NCBI GenBank assembly: GCA_963971425.1
Contig: OZ020517.1
Location: 7,132,501-7,196,500, forward strand
Direction: 5' to 3'
Length of the DNA stretch: 64,000 bases
Source: Bryoerythrophyllum caledonicum
Taxonomy: Eukaryota; Streptophyta; Bryopsida; Pottiales; Pottiaceae
Part shown: one piece after another, positions 1 through 10,456 of the stretch
How positions within the stretch are numbered: position 1 is the first letter of the stretch
How the letters are laid out: each line of letters begins with the position of its first letter
Program-made: the position numbers and the translations under genes
The notes under the pieces: generated by a model
Databases searched by the model: none
The model's input: the letters and a program-made list of their open reading frames with translations, nothing else
Told to the model about the DNA's origin: nothing

Positions 1-287
1 AAACACAAGAACGAGCCTAGAGAAAACAGAATGACCCCAAAAATGCAATTGGGAGAGACAAAACAAGGATTACATACGAGATAGCACATTGAGCCATACA
101 CACCGTAACGCAAAATGAGAGAGACCAATGCAATAATTGGAAGTAAGGAAGATCAAAACCTGAATTCTGATCATGAGTTATTAGATGGCAACCCTCTTAG
201 TGAGGGAAAGAATGCTTGCAAGTGAGGATACTGAGACACTGGCAGATATTCTTATAGATTGAAGAACTTACAAAGGATGCGCCATCC

Positions 288-854
288 TCATTCCATGACG
301 ACGGTGGCGCCTACAGTCTTCAACTTCTCGATGATTTGCTCCGCTTCCTCTTTACTAACCCCGCTCTTCAACACAATGGGCGCCTTTTCCACGAGCTCCT
401 TGGCCTCCTTGAGGCCCAGCGCCGTGAACGTCCGCACTTCCTTGATGATCTTAATCTTGGACGCGGCGTCGAATTTCTCGAGCTTCACATCGAACGACGT
501 CTTCTCGGGCTTCTTCTCCTCGGCCGCCGCGGCCGCGCCTGCGCCACCGCCCGGCATCATCCCCATTCCCGGCGGCATCATCCCCATGGGCATCATTCCC
601 ATTCCGGCAGGTAAACCTAATTTCTTCTTCAGGAGCGTGGAGAGATCCACGACCTCCAGCAGCGACAGCGTCGAGATCTCGTCCGCTATCCGCTGGATCT
701 TCTCCGAAGGCGGCGTCCTCGCCTCTGTCGGATCATAGTCCGCCTCACTGGCCGCGCTGCCGAACAACCGACTCCCCCTCGACAATGATTCATACTGGAC
801 GCGCCTAGCTCCACTCAAGGATCGCACTAACGAAGACCTCCACAACCGACTCAT
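288..854 (-). CDS. Mitochondrial ribosomal protein L7/L12 (bL12m)
   Basis: This single-exon gene encodes 188 residues. bL12 forms the stalk of the large ribosomal subunit and recruits translation GTPases; the Arg/Ser-rich N-terminus ([12 protein letters not shown]) looks like a mitochondrial presequence. After about residue 50 comes the helical dimerisation segment ([11 protein letters not shown] to KKKLGLP), then a flexible Met/Gly/Pro/Ala-rich hinge. The globular C-terminal domain spans roughly residues 117-188 and has the family signature ([31 protein letters not shown]). The frame is also open nine bases further upstream, but only from GTG; the first ATG is at 854, so I chose that start. 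The stop is TGA. Telo-box repeats lie directly upstream. A plastid copy is possible but less likely, given the presequence and the Met/Gly hinge. Confidence 0.93.
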   Translation of the reverse strand: MSRLWRSSLVRSLSGARRVQYESLSRGSRLFGSAASEADYDPTEARTPPSEKIQRIADEISTLSLLEVVDLSTLLKKKLGLPAGMGMMPMGMMPPGMGMMPGGGAGAAAAAEEKKPEKTSFDVKLEKFDAASKIKIIKEVRTFTALGLKEAKELVEKAPIVLKSGVSKEEAEQIIEKLKTVGATVVME

Positions 855-865
855 CGCACACACTC

Positions 866-882
866 AAACCCTAAACCCTAAT
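866..882. promoter_or_regulatory. Telo-box repeats upstream of the L12 start
   Basis: Two overlapping AAACCCTAA units lie 12-28 bases upstream of the L12 ATG, probably in its 5' UTR or core promoter. Telo-boxes are a known feature of promoters of plant ribosomal protein and translation genes. Here they sit exactly where such a gene starts. Confidence 0.6.
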
Positions 883-930
883 AAAAACCTCCAAACTTAA
901 ACCCTGGCCTCCAAACAATGGCGGCACCTC

Positions 931-1033
931 AAATGTGCCCTCCTCGGATGCCAAACGAGAAGAAACCGTGGCGAAATGTGCTCTCCTCGGACGCCAAACG
1001 AGAAGAAACCGTGGTGAAATGTGCTCTCCTCGG
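931..1033. repeat. 43-bp tandem repeat, about 2.4 copies
   Basis: A 43-base unit beginning AAATGTGC starts at 931, 974 and 1017, the last copy being partial. The copies differ at only a few bases. It lies just upstream of the L12 gene, probably in its promoter region. No coding role is visible. Confidence 0.85.
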
Positions 1034-3548
1034 CTGTCAACCGTGTCGCCACCCTGTGTGATGAAAAATGGACGGGAGAAGCGCAAATGAAGCGCGAAGG
1101 TCGGTTCCTGAGGGTGGAGGAGAGGGCGTCGCGTGCACGAGAGGAGGAAAGGAGATGAGGCGCGCGCGCTCGCTCGCACAGGCCCAGACGCTCGCGCTGC
1201 GTGGTGCGCTGCGAGCTCAGCCTCCGCTCCTCGCCCTCGCCAGGGTTTCCAAGCGCCGCTAGGGCGCCGCTTTTCGGGAAGATTTCCTGGCGTTTCGTAG
1301 ATTTTGGGTGGTACCCAGATTTTGCATTTGAAATTGGGAGATTCGGGATTGTATCTAGGTTTGGCGGAGGAAGTGGTAGATTTAGAAGCTGTATTTGCGT
1401 CATGAATGTGATGTGGGGTTAAATGGCATTACGCTGAACCCCTTTACGATAGTTCTCGCATTAGAAACAACATCAAGGAAAAAAATCACAAGGCATATGA
1501 CATGGTGGATGAAATCATGGCGAGGATTACAGAGGTAAATTGTGGTAAACCTTGAAGGTGTTTGCACAATCCTTTGGTTTTTTGCAATTCTTTTGAAAAT
1601 GAACATGTATGCTTCTAATATGTACGAGTCACCACAATAAAGACGGAAGTTTGGAAAGTGTGTTGGAGGGGCAGTTTAGATATTTATAAAGCGCTACTTG
1701 TTAAGCGGTTGAGCCATTTCGTAGGAAGATTATAGTGTTTGAAATGGAGAAAATGGTTCATATTCTTCCTGGCATTAAATGGATGAGTAGACTTTGACTT
1801 CACTTATTGTCAAATTTTTGCACTACACGAAGTATAAATTCATTACCATCATGTCAAGCATGATATCAGTTCCTTGTACACCGATTTTTAGAGGTAGAGA
1901 AGGGATATAGCGTATGCAAAACAATTGTGCAAGGAGTGGAGGTTCAATACTTGCCAATTCTTGTTTAATTTCTTTGTGAATTTAATATGTTGTAGAATGA
2001 TAGTCCAAATGGTAAATAAGAAGGAATAGACCACATGTTGTTGTGGGAAAAATATAGAGTAAAAAAATATGAAGATCTCTAAGTTTTTTGTGGAATAGAA
2101 GAGTTTTTTTGGTACCTTGCCCAACAATGTGTGACAAAAGAGTTTTCCTGAAAGTGTACTCCGAAGAAGAAAGCCAGTAGGAATATGGTGCCACATAGGA
2201 CGATACTTTTTACGCACGAGAATCTCATACTCCCTTGTTTTGCACCAATGAGATCCACAACAATCAATGCTCTTGGGTCCTACCCCATCTAAGCTAAAGC
2301 TCCCCCATAGTACCCCAAGTTCCCAAAAGGTTGACGGGTGGTTCCCCCACACCTTTCCCAAACCAAGTCACCATGTGCATGTGGTCCCAATTACTAACAT
2401 AAGACCCTAAGATTTGTGGTGAAAGATCCTTTACTTTCAGAAAAACTCTAATGTGTGAAATGATCGACTTGGGTTTTTATGCTATTTTAAAGTGATTTTC
2501 TTTTGAAGTGACAAATTTTTTAAGTGAAGCCTGAAATATGTGGGAGGCCACACGAACTAGAAGCTTCAGAAGGCCTTCGCAAAGTGGAAGGAGGGCGAGC
2601 TGGAGAGTCTGTGTGAGTGTCGAAGGCAAAGATGCAGTCTGTCAACATATGAACCAGATTCATGTTCAGTCCTTCTTGTGAGGCTCATCACCATAGCTCA
2701 CCAATTAGGGTTTCATGTCATAGCTCACCAATTAGGGTTTCATGTCATTTGTGCACGAGGAGTCTGCTGATGCTACTGCTGCGCCCTTCGTGTGTTTTCA
2801 TCACACGAGTGCCCGGGCGGGCATTGAGCAGGTATTGGGCGGGTATCACTCCGCTTTAGAGCAGAGAGCTCTTGTGTTTTGCCGCACTACATCTTTGCCT
2901 TTGACAAGTGGCAAGATTGAGGTGACTTGCCATGAATTGTTACTTTAACCCATAAAGTCCCAAGGAAAAACACTTTAGTATTGCTGGTTCTAGTGCAATG
3001 AACAAGGAGGGAAACTAAAACTTTTATTTCTACATTTAACCATAGGATCTCAATTAAGTAACATACTCTCAAAGTTTCATAAACTTTGACCGTACGGATT
3101 GAAAGATTATAGTGTTTGAAGTAGAAGTCCTCCAATAAATCATGATGCTTTAAACTTATGAACGCCAGAACCTTCAACAACAAACCACAAGAAAATACGG
3201 TCCTGCCATGCTACTTCCATCCACATGTGGAACCCAAAGATGTCACTGTAATGCGTGATTCAAACCGGACATATTATGCGTTAAAGGACTACCTTATAAA
3301 GATCCCCCACCGGATCACGTTAACTCAAACCTTACCATCCAATTTATCGAATTCAAATATTGTAATGATAGATTCTCCCCAGAAGCAACCAAAAACAAAA
3401 TTAATAAATACCAACCACTTATCGCGAGGGGACCGTTGGAGTTGAAGGCGTTAACCAACACGAAATGTCAACAATTTTCGTTTAAAATGACATTTAATGT
3501 GATTACATTAGTAGAGTGATTGCCATATAGTGTTTGAGTTTGTAATTA
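1034..3548. other. Intergenic DNA with fragments of dispersed repeats
   Basis: I see no gene here. Positions 1710-2160 hold a minus-oriented, diverged copy of the repeat family better seen at 19-21 kb. Positions 2255-2470 match a second family also present near 28510-28625 and 45175-45440. Positions 2950-3130 hold another minus-oriented piece of the first family, including its conserved core. Two nearly identical 21-22-base pieces lie side by side near 2692-2745. Confidence 0.6.
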
Positions 3549-3770
3549 GTGATGCAAACACTAAATATCATATTTAGTGTAGGGGATGCGTTCCCAGAGA
3601 CGTCGGGAACGATGGTTCCCTGCCAGTGTCGGCATCGGAACGAAGGACGAACAAACCCTGGCTTGCGTCGGAGAGTTTCCTTCCATGTTTGCTCACGATC
3701 TCATGTTTCCTCCGAACGTCGATCTCTCCGACTACTCATCATCATCATCGTCATCGTCTGCAGCAGCATC

Positions 3771-5819
3771 ATGGCCACCGACGATGGCGTCCCGGATGGG
3801 CTCCTGGTGGATGACCCCAAGATGGCCTACACTCAGAAGGTACCACATTCCCTCTAAACCCATTTTCATCTTAAGTTTTGGTTCTGTCATTTGATCATTG
3901 GAGTTCTGATCAGGTAGATGTGGTTCTCTCTGTTTTCTTACCTGTTTTCTCGGTTTTTGTGTTTGGAAGGTTCTGGAGGAGAAGGAGCTTATGCTGAGAA
4001 AGTGAGTGGTTTTGTCTGTGAAGATTGAGAGCTTCATCTTGCCAAGGGTTTTTAGGGTTGATTTAGAAATTTTTAAATTATGAGTTCTTTTACTAGTTTT
4101 TTCTTATATCTGAAGAGGGTTTTCGCGTTTATGGGCAAGAGTGGTGATTTTTTCGCAGGTACATTCAAGACAATTACTCGAAAATCCAGAATGTGGAAAA
4201 AGAATTGGCTTCGTTGGCCATGGAAGTGAAGCTCACAGCTGGACCTAAGAAAGCAGGCACTCCTCGGAGCCCTTGGGCTTTTCATTCCATTTTTGGTGTA
4301 TTTGGAAATAATGCACTTGTGTTTTTATGAGTTGTTCTCTTGGTTCTGAATAGCCATGCGCAACAAGGGTTGACATTGTGTCTTTCGCATGACAGCTCTT
4401 GAGCATCTTAGAAAATTGATCGAAGCTTCGACGGAAAAGATCAAGTCTGCGAGAGTGAAGGAAGAGCAAGCGAGGAAGGTACCTTTTTACATGGCGTGTA
4501 TGTCGATGAATCTTTTGCAGTAGCGTTATTTGTAAAAGTCACTCGAAGTTTGAATAAGATAACCTCTCTGTTTCCATTTCGAAACATCAAAATCAAGGTA
4601 AAATAGTCGGCTAATATTCACGGTTTCTGATGCAAACCCTTTTCTTCACTATCAATGACGGCAAAAACTACTTCGAGGGATAGATGACCAAGCTTGATTT
4701 AATAACTATTGAGAGTGAGGGAAGATTAGTCTAAAGAGGGGCTAGCTTTGGATGGTCTTCACAAACAACTCGATTCACTTCCAGTTCAACTGATGAGGAT
4801 GTGCGTTATTTTCTCTCGCTTGTCGCAGGTATGGGAAGCAGCCATGAAGGCAGTGGAGGTAGAAGAGATGAACAAGCAAAGGCTGTGTGAAGATCTCAGG
4901 TGTCTGGTATGGACACAAACGATTGACTCTTGAGCATCATTGCTGTTTCTTTTCTGGCTGTATCTCTATCCGTTTTAGGTTTCTGATTCGAGCATTCTTT
5001 CGAATGTAGGTGCAACAAAGTGCTGAAGCTCAGTACTCCCGGTTGGAGGAGTTGACAAGCAGGCTAGAGGCCTTGAATCCCGGTTTGCAGGGTGGGGCGT
5101 CCCAAGTTCTCGGTGCAGAGCCTCAACCAAGTGCGACTGTTGCTCAGCCACAAGTACAGGTTCTTTAATATGAGCTTCGTGCTAGTGTTGGCAGGTCTTT
5201 TGTTGAGACTACTTAGAGTGAGCTATAATCACAACTCCAGGCGCAGTGCGTGCTTTTGCTTTTGAGCAAAAACTCAGTAGAGTTCTTTGTAAAGTCGCCC
5301 AAAGTTTCAACAAGATGCCCCCTCTAAGAGCTTGGTGGCCAATCCTTCAATCAAGTATGGAAGAGCTTGATGGTCTGAAAGTCAAGTCAAAGTAGTTGTA
5401 GTTGTCTGTGAGAGTGATGAAAGAGATACCATCCACCTGTCTCTCCTCCAGAATGAAAACAGAGGGGTATCTGGATGCACAACTCATCATGTTTATCTTC
5501 TGGTTTTTTGCAGGGAGGTAACGCAGCAGTTGCGGACGGCAACAACCTTCCAAAAGTAGTGGCCTCTATCAACTCACAGAAGTCACCTCCAACGACGCCT
5601 GAGCAAGAAGGCCACACAGCTGCTGCTGCACCTGAGAAAGCAAACAGCAATGCGCGTCCTGTAGTTCGGGGCCAACATGTGGGAGTTCCCAGAGGCCGAG
5701 GCCGAGGTGCCTCCAAATTGGTGAAGGGGCCTTTGCAACTAGGGAGGTCTAAATCTGATGAGAACGGAGGATGGACAGGCGCCGGATTTGATGTTGACAA
5801 CGACGATGGTGCGTCTTGA
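3771..5819 (+). CDS. Conserved plant-type coiled-coil protein, 271 aa, seven exons
   Basis: I do not have a firm name for this gene. The exons are 3771-3839, 3970-4001, 4159-4256, 4396-4478, 4829-4906, 5010-5159 and 5514-5819, totalling 816 bases with no internal stop. Residues 20-165 are strongly helical and charged (EEKELMLRKYIQDNYSK, VKEEQARKVWEAAMKAVEVE, RLEELTSRLEALNP), so this is almost certainly a coiled coil. The C-terminus is disordered, with an Arg/Gly motif (RGRGRG) and an acidic end. Introns are canonical except the third, which begins GC rather than GT: exon 3 ends AAAGCAG followed by GCACTC, and only this join keeps the conserved-looking frame (KKAALEHL). The end of exon 6 could also be 5153, which keeps frame. 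I think similar proteins occur widely in plants, but that is recall, not a search. Confidence 0.82.
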
Positions 5820-6703
5820 TTTGGTATGAAGGCGCTCACATTCTGCTCTTCACCTTGTAGTGTAAGTATAGGCTACGAGGTTGGTATTATGATGCTTACA
5901 TAGAAACTGCAGCTGGTTGGCCCTGATGTAATGCCATTTAGAGATTAGGAGTTCGAGAAACCAATTTTTTTAGGGCATCAGCTGCGGGAACTAAAAGGGC
6001 TTGACTAGCCCACATTTTTTCCTCTATGTTATGTGCAGTTTTAGCTGACTCATGTATGCCCTTTCAACTTTGTTCTAATGATGATGCATTTAGATGATCC
6101 CAAGCAGTTCTCTGGGCTTTCACTTTTTGTTTGTTACTTTGATTACCAGGAATCTTTATAAACCCCACTGAAAATGTTCTTAAACCTTGCTCATGTGAGG
6201 TTTTTTGCTCTACACAAACTTTTTCTTGAATTTTGTATTGTCCATTTTCTCAAGTTAAGGAGTTTGAACTAGCATTCAACAAGATTTTGGAGAATGCTTT
6301 GAAACTTAATCGCGCTGGCGTTACGACGAAGCGAAGTGTTTACAGGCAAGTAACAAAATTCTGAATTCCTCAGACAAAACCACACCACATCGAAGCGCAA
6401 CCGATCCAAAGAACAGACACGAGAGGACATAGCTCCAAAAACACCACGCAACAGATCCAGCTCTCGCAACGCAGAGATAAAGGGCATTAGCAGTCAATCA
6501 ATCAGAGTTTCATTGAGAATTTTCCGCAGCGATCGCAGCCAGGATGCATTGGAGTACCAGATCTAGAAAGGGCATCCACAAGGGACGACTCACCGACCCT
6601 CACATCATCTCGTGGTTAGGCGCCCATCAACTCTCACAACTTCAGATAATAACTAGCCGAGAGTCTAGTCAATAAAAAAATCAATAAATGAAGAAACTAC
6701 AAG
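5820..6703. other. Intergenic DNA, no gene seen
   Basis: This spacer separates two convergent genes, so it must hold both 3' UTRs. It is moderately AT-rich. No long ORF, repeat array or recognisable element was found. Confidence 0.5.
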
Positions 6704-7228
6704 CTAGTCCATCCCGGACTCGGGAGCCGGGGCCAGAACCGGAGAGCCATACGGCGCCTCCACCGCGACAGGCGCCTCTGCAGGTCCATCGTAGTACATG
6801 GGAGCAGGGACAGGCGAGTAGATGGGCGCCGCAACGTAGGAGGGGTGCGGAGACGCCAGGTTGAAGCAGCCGTGGTAGCAGAAGGACTGGTTGTTGGCCG
6901 GGTCGACCATGCGGGGCAGCGTGTAGTACAGGAAGGGCTGCAGCACGCTGGGAGGGTTCTGCTCCGCGTTCGTGAGCGCGGCGCGCATCGCGTCCAGGCA
7001 CGAGAGCGTGACCGTGTCCGCGTACAGCAGGTTGGCGAACCCGTACCAGTCGCAGTCCGCGACCGCCGCGCCGTCGCTCGCCATCAGCTCCGGGACCGGC
7101 CCGTACGACGTCGTGGGCTCGTCCACGCAGTTGGCCGGGCGCGGAATCCCATCCTCGATCGACGCTACCGCACCCACAGCAATGCAGCTCACGATGAGGA
7201 GCGTGAGGAATGCGCTGCTGCGACCCAT
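6704..7228 (-). CDS. Predicted secreted Pro/Ala-rich protein, 174 aa
   Basis: The product is not recognised. The start at 7228 is the first ATG in a longer open frame and gives a clean signal peptide: MGRSS, then a hydrophobic stretch (AFLTLLIVSCIAVGAVAS) with likely cleavage near residue 24. The mature part has five cysteines, including a CYHGC motif, and an N-terminal segment with NCVDE and DCDWYGF. From about residue 125 it becomes Pro/Ala/Tyr/Val-rich (APIYSPVPAPMYY, APVAVEAP, PVLAPAPE), like an arabinogalactan- or extensin-like cell-wall protein. There is no C-terminal hydrophobic tail, so GPI anchoring is unlikely. The region is more GC-rich than its flanks and has no intron. It ends in TAG. 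A wall or apoplast role is inference from composition. Confidence 0.62.
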   Translation of the reverse strand: MGRSSAFLTLLIVSCIAVGAVASIEDGIPRPANCVDEPTTSYGPVPELMASDGAAVADCDWYGFANLLYADTVTLSCLDAMRAALTNAEQNPPSVLQPFLYYTLPRMVDPANNQSFCYHGCFNLASPHPSYVAAPIYSPVPAPMYYDGPAEAPVAVEAPYGSPVLAPAPESGMD

Positions 7229-8099
7229 CTTACACGTCCACTGCAATCCGTCTCCACCTCGGTCTCGACCCCTGGAATGCGACACTGGCGCGACGCGCAC
7301 CAGCTTGTATGGGTGGAGTGAGACCGATGTGAATCCGCGATGGATGCATCGCAGCGCTTCGCGACGAAGCACGCGACCTGAGCATGTCCGCAGCGCTTGG
7401 GGCTGTTTTCGACGCTCTAATTTCGACACTGGTCACTAGTTTTCCGCACTATTTTGATCATGTTTTGGACGCTTGTCCAAAAAAAGAGTCGGCTTCAGAG
7501 TGTTCTGAACGTAGGCTCATCTGTAGTAGCGTTGGAACTTGAGTGGAATGGTATGGATATTTCTGAACTTAGTATGCTCATTCCGGATCTGGTGGACGAG
7601 CATTTGGATCCCACTAAATAGCCTGAATGAGCGTTGCGACTCCGTTGGACGAACGTCGGGACTTCTCCGTCCATTCTGCTTACCTCCTCCTAACAAGCTC
7701 TTCTGCAACAGACATTTAGCAAACGCACATGCTAGCCGTGTGGCTAACTTTTGACCCCCATCTGGTCCCTGGAATCTCGGATTGGGAACCGGGTGGCTAG
7801 ATGGATTTGGCCCGACCGATTGAAGGGGTTTTGGATCCGGGGCCATGTGCGCCTGCTTATTGCGCCTCCTGCAGTACATTTGTTTGTTTGTAACCTTCTT
7901 GGTTCAGGTTGGCTTGGAAGGTGGCTAGCCCGGTGTGTACTGCTCGTTCAGGCTGTTTAGTGGGATCTACCTATTGCAAGCTCACGCACATGCGTGCACA
8001 TTAGGGGCGATTGGGAACCAAACGAGTGTTGGTGGGCCCCACGTGTTGCGACTTTTTTAAAGTAAAGTCGACAGTAATCATAAAAGTAAAAAATTGCCG

Positions 8100-8330
8100 C
8101 TTGTGGGAGCGCGTTAGGATCATGTTGGGAACGTCTAGGGAATGCTCAGGGAAACACAGAGGGGTTGCATGGGAACACATAGGGGACTCAAGTGAATTGA
8201 TAAGGAATGCTTAGGGAATGCAAGGAGAACTGTCACGGAAATTACTATGAGTTCTTTGGGAACAAGGTAGGAATATGATAAGAACGGTATGGGAACAAAA
8301 GGGGAACGCGTTGGGAACTCAACGTGAATG
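8100..8330. repeat. Degenerate GGGAAC array, copy 1
   Basis: Many short units built on GGGAAC/GGGAATG recur every 10-25 bases. The array follows a GTGGGCCCCAC palindrome near 8034. The same palindrome-then-array order recurs at 43010-43200, so both are probably members of one repeat or transposon family. Confidence 0.6.
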
Positions 8331-8448
8331 TAGTGCATGCTTACCAACGGGGTAAACCAATGGACTCACTATGAACCAAATCAAGCTGTGAGGTTGAATT
8401 GGCTTAGCTGTTGGAAGCCCAACTCGCACTTTTTGCGTCCAAATCAAC

Positions 8449-8538
8449 TATTTTGGACGTCATGTGCATATGCCTTGCAAACAGTTGCTTGTGTATTTTG
8501 GACGTCATGTGCATATGCCTTGCAAACAGTTGCTTGTG
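8449..8538. repeat. 45-bp tandem duplication
   Basis: A 45-base unit starting TATTTTGGACGTC occurs at 8449 and again at 8494 with almost no difference. The duplication looks recent. Confidence 0.9.
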
Positions 8539-9328
8539 CGCTACAATTGGTAGGAAGATGCATTGGGAGTCGGTAGGTAGGAAAATGCATCAAGAGTTGG
8601 AAGATGCACGAGTGATATTTGGGCAGGTATGTGGGAAAAGAGACATGGTACTTTGTTGGAGGCTACTTGTGTCTTTTCTTTATTATAAATTATTTTTTTT
8701 GCACACATGAGTTGCTACATTAACAACTTGTGGCAAGTGTTCTTGTTGAGCAAAGAGAAGATTTTATAGCCAGGAATTAAACCTGCAACCACTCTATCTG
8801 GTTTGGGTACTTGTATTTCTTGAATTTTGGGGACCTTCATTTTTAGAATTTGAAATTGTTTTGAAGTGTCATGTTTTCTTTGTTGGATGGATGTTTACAA
8901 ACAACTCAAAGAACAAAGAGAATTTTTGTTGGCAGTCAAATGTGGCCTCTTGTGTACTCAAGCATTTTTTGACCGCTACAACTTCTTGGCTATTTCTTGC
9001 CCAAAACACTTCAAAACTATCCATTCCAGTGTAAAGAGTGGAAAAGAAGAATAAAACCCTTGTTTTCACTTCAAAATGTACAATCTTAAAAACACATGCT
9101 CACAAATTTCCAAAATCTGTAACTGTCCATGTTGGAAGAATATAGTGTTTAAAATGAAGAAATGTGTTTGTGTTCTTTCTTTTTAAAGAAATTTTACAAA
9201 CTTTGAAGCCACGAGATGTCAAATTTTTGCATTATAAAGTTTCAAGTTTTTATATCATTATGTTAGTTTCTTGTACACCAATTATTTGAGGCAGATGAAA
9301 CGAGAAGCTTTTACAAACACATGATACA

Positions 9329-9762
9329 TTACTCATCATCCACACCAACGTCCTATCCTTTGATGACCTCTCCAACACCCAACCTAAACTCAAAGGACTT
9401 CTTGCCAACAGAGGAGTCAAACACCTTGCGCTTGGACTTCCACTTCCCAATGTACTAATGCACAACCACTGGACACAAGACATTAGTGTATAAAGTTCAA
9501 AGTTGTGGTGAGCCTTACAACCCATTGTATATAATACCAAAATTTACACCAACTATAACCTGATCTCTACTTCTTGCCACCACCCACCTTCTCCCCTACA
9601 ACAACTTTCTTGTCGTCCGGCTTTCCGATTGCAAGAGTCTCGACTTCCAAACCGTTGGGGAACTTCTTCACGGCCTGCTTTAAAGTGGGGGTTGTTGCGG
9701 GGGTGTTGATTGACATGGTGGTCTTTGGCATCTTCTCTGTAGCTGCTTCGGTTCCAGGATTA
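9329..9762 (-). pseudogene. FKBP-type prolyl isomerase gene fragment (two exons)
   Basis: Reading the minus strand, about 9762-9588 encodes a segment containing KKFPNGLEVETLAIGKPD. A GT donor follows (9587), and an AG acceptor precedes 9454. Positions 9454-9329 then encode YIGKWKSKRKVFDSSVGKK and FEFRLGVGEVIKG. Both are hallmarks of plant nuclear FKBPs of the FKBP53/FKBP43 kind: the linker before the domain and the first half of the isomerase domain. The nearly invariant Trp after VIKG is a TAG stop (9353-9355), and the rest of the domain is missing. Part of the upstream exon and its intron is duplicated at 40063-40205, so this is probably a transposon-carried gene fragment. Confidence 0.8.
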
Positions 9763-9865
9763 ATAGTTAACCTTCAAATGTGAGTTGAGACGGATATATA
9801 CATGCACCTATTACATGCAAGATGTACACCTTTGGATTGAAGATTCATCAAGCACCATTAACACG
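9725..9865. repeat. Duplicated FKBP exon-intron segment, copy 1
   Basis: This stretch matches 40072-40205 in the same orientation. The shared part covers the exon end encoding TEAATEK on the minus strand and about 100 bases of upstream intron-like sequence. Confidence 0.75.
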
Positions 9866-10456
9866 CAACTAAGCAATTATGCACTTAGCCAAGTGCACTG
9901 GTTGCTGGTAGAAAGCCGCAAGTTATTTGCTCATAACTTTTTAAAAAATCAAAATTTGGCAAAAGTTTAGTATGTTTTTTGTCAAATTTTTTTGTTGTTT
10001 GTCGTGTCATACATTGGCATCTTCATGTTCATATCAGTAATATATTTTTTACATTTTCTACCTTTTTAAAAAAAATATATGATTTCTAATCTAGTTTGCA
10101 AATCCTGCTACAAAATTATAATCATGTGCCTAAAGAGATTATAAATGTGTTATGAGTTATTATAGGATTTTAGAGTACTGCACTACAAATACAATGTGTA
10201 AGAGATACAAAAATATATATGCAAATTCCTAAGACAGTGTAAAGTACCTCACTGTATTTTATAATGCAAAAACATACATAATCAAGCAATTCCACACTAT
10301 TGCTGAGGAATTCTAAAATCAAACATATCATATGGACCACCCAATATATAAATATATACCACCAACCGAACGATAGACACATCTCAAACTGCAGTATACT
10401 AACGTACTTGGCACTTAACTGCGTGCATGCTCTACTATAGTATATAGCTCCAGGGC
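9866..10456. other. AT-rich spacer, no gene
   Basis: The stretch is very AT-rich, with A and T runs near 10040-10080. No ORF or repeat boundary was recognised. Confidence 0.4.

Larger units (their letters stand above)
7440..9328. other. Intergenic DNA with two repeat blocks, no gene
   Basis: Positions 7985-8340 match the GGGAAC-rich repeat seen again at 42960-43260. Positions 8449-8538 are a 45-base tandem duplication. Positions 9120-9300 are a diverged minus-oriented copy of the dispersed repeat with the conserved core. Short ORFs here have no coding character. Confidence 0.55.
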
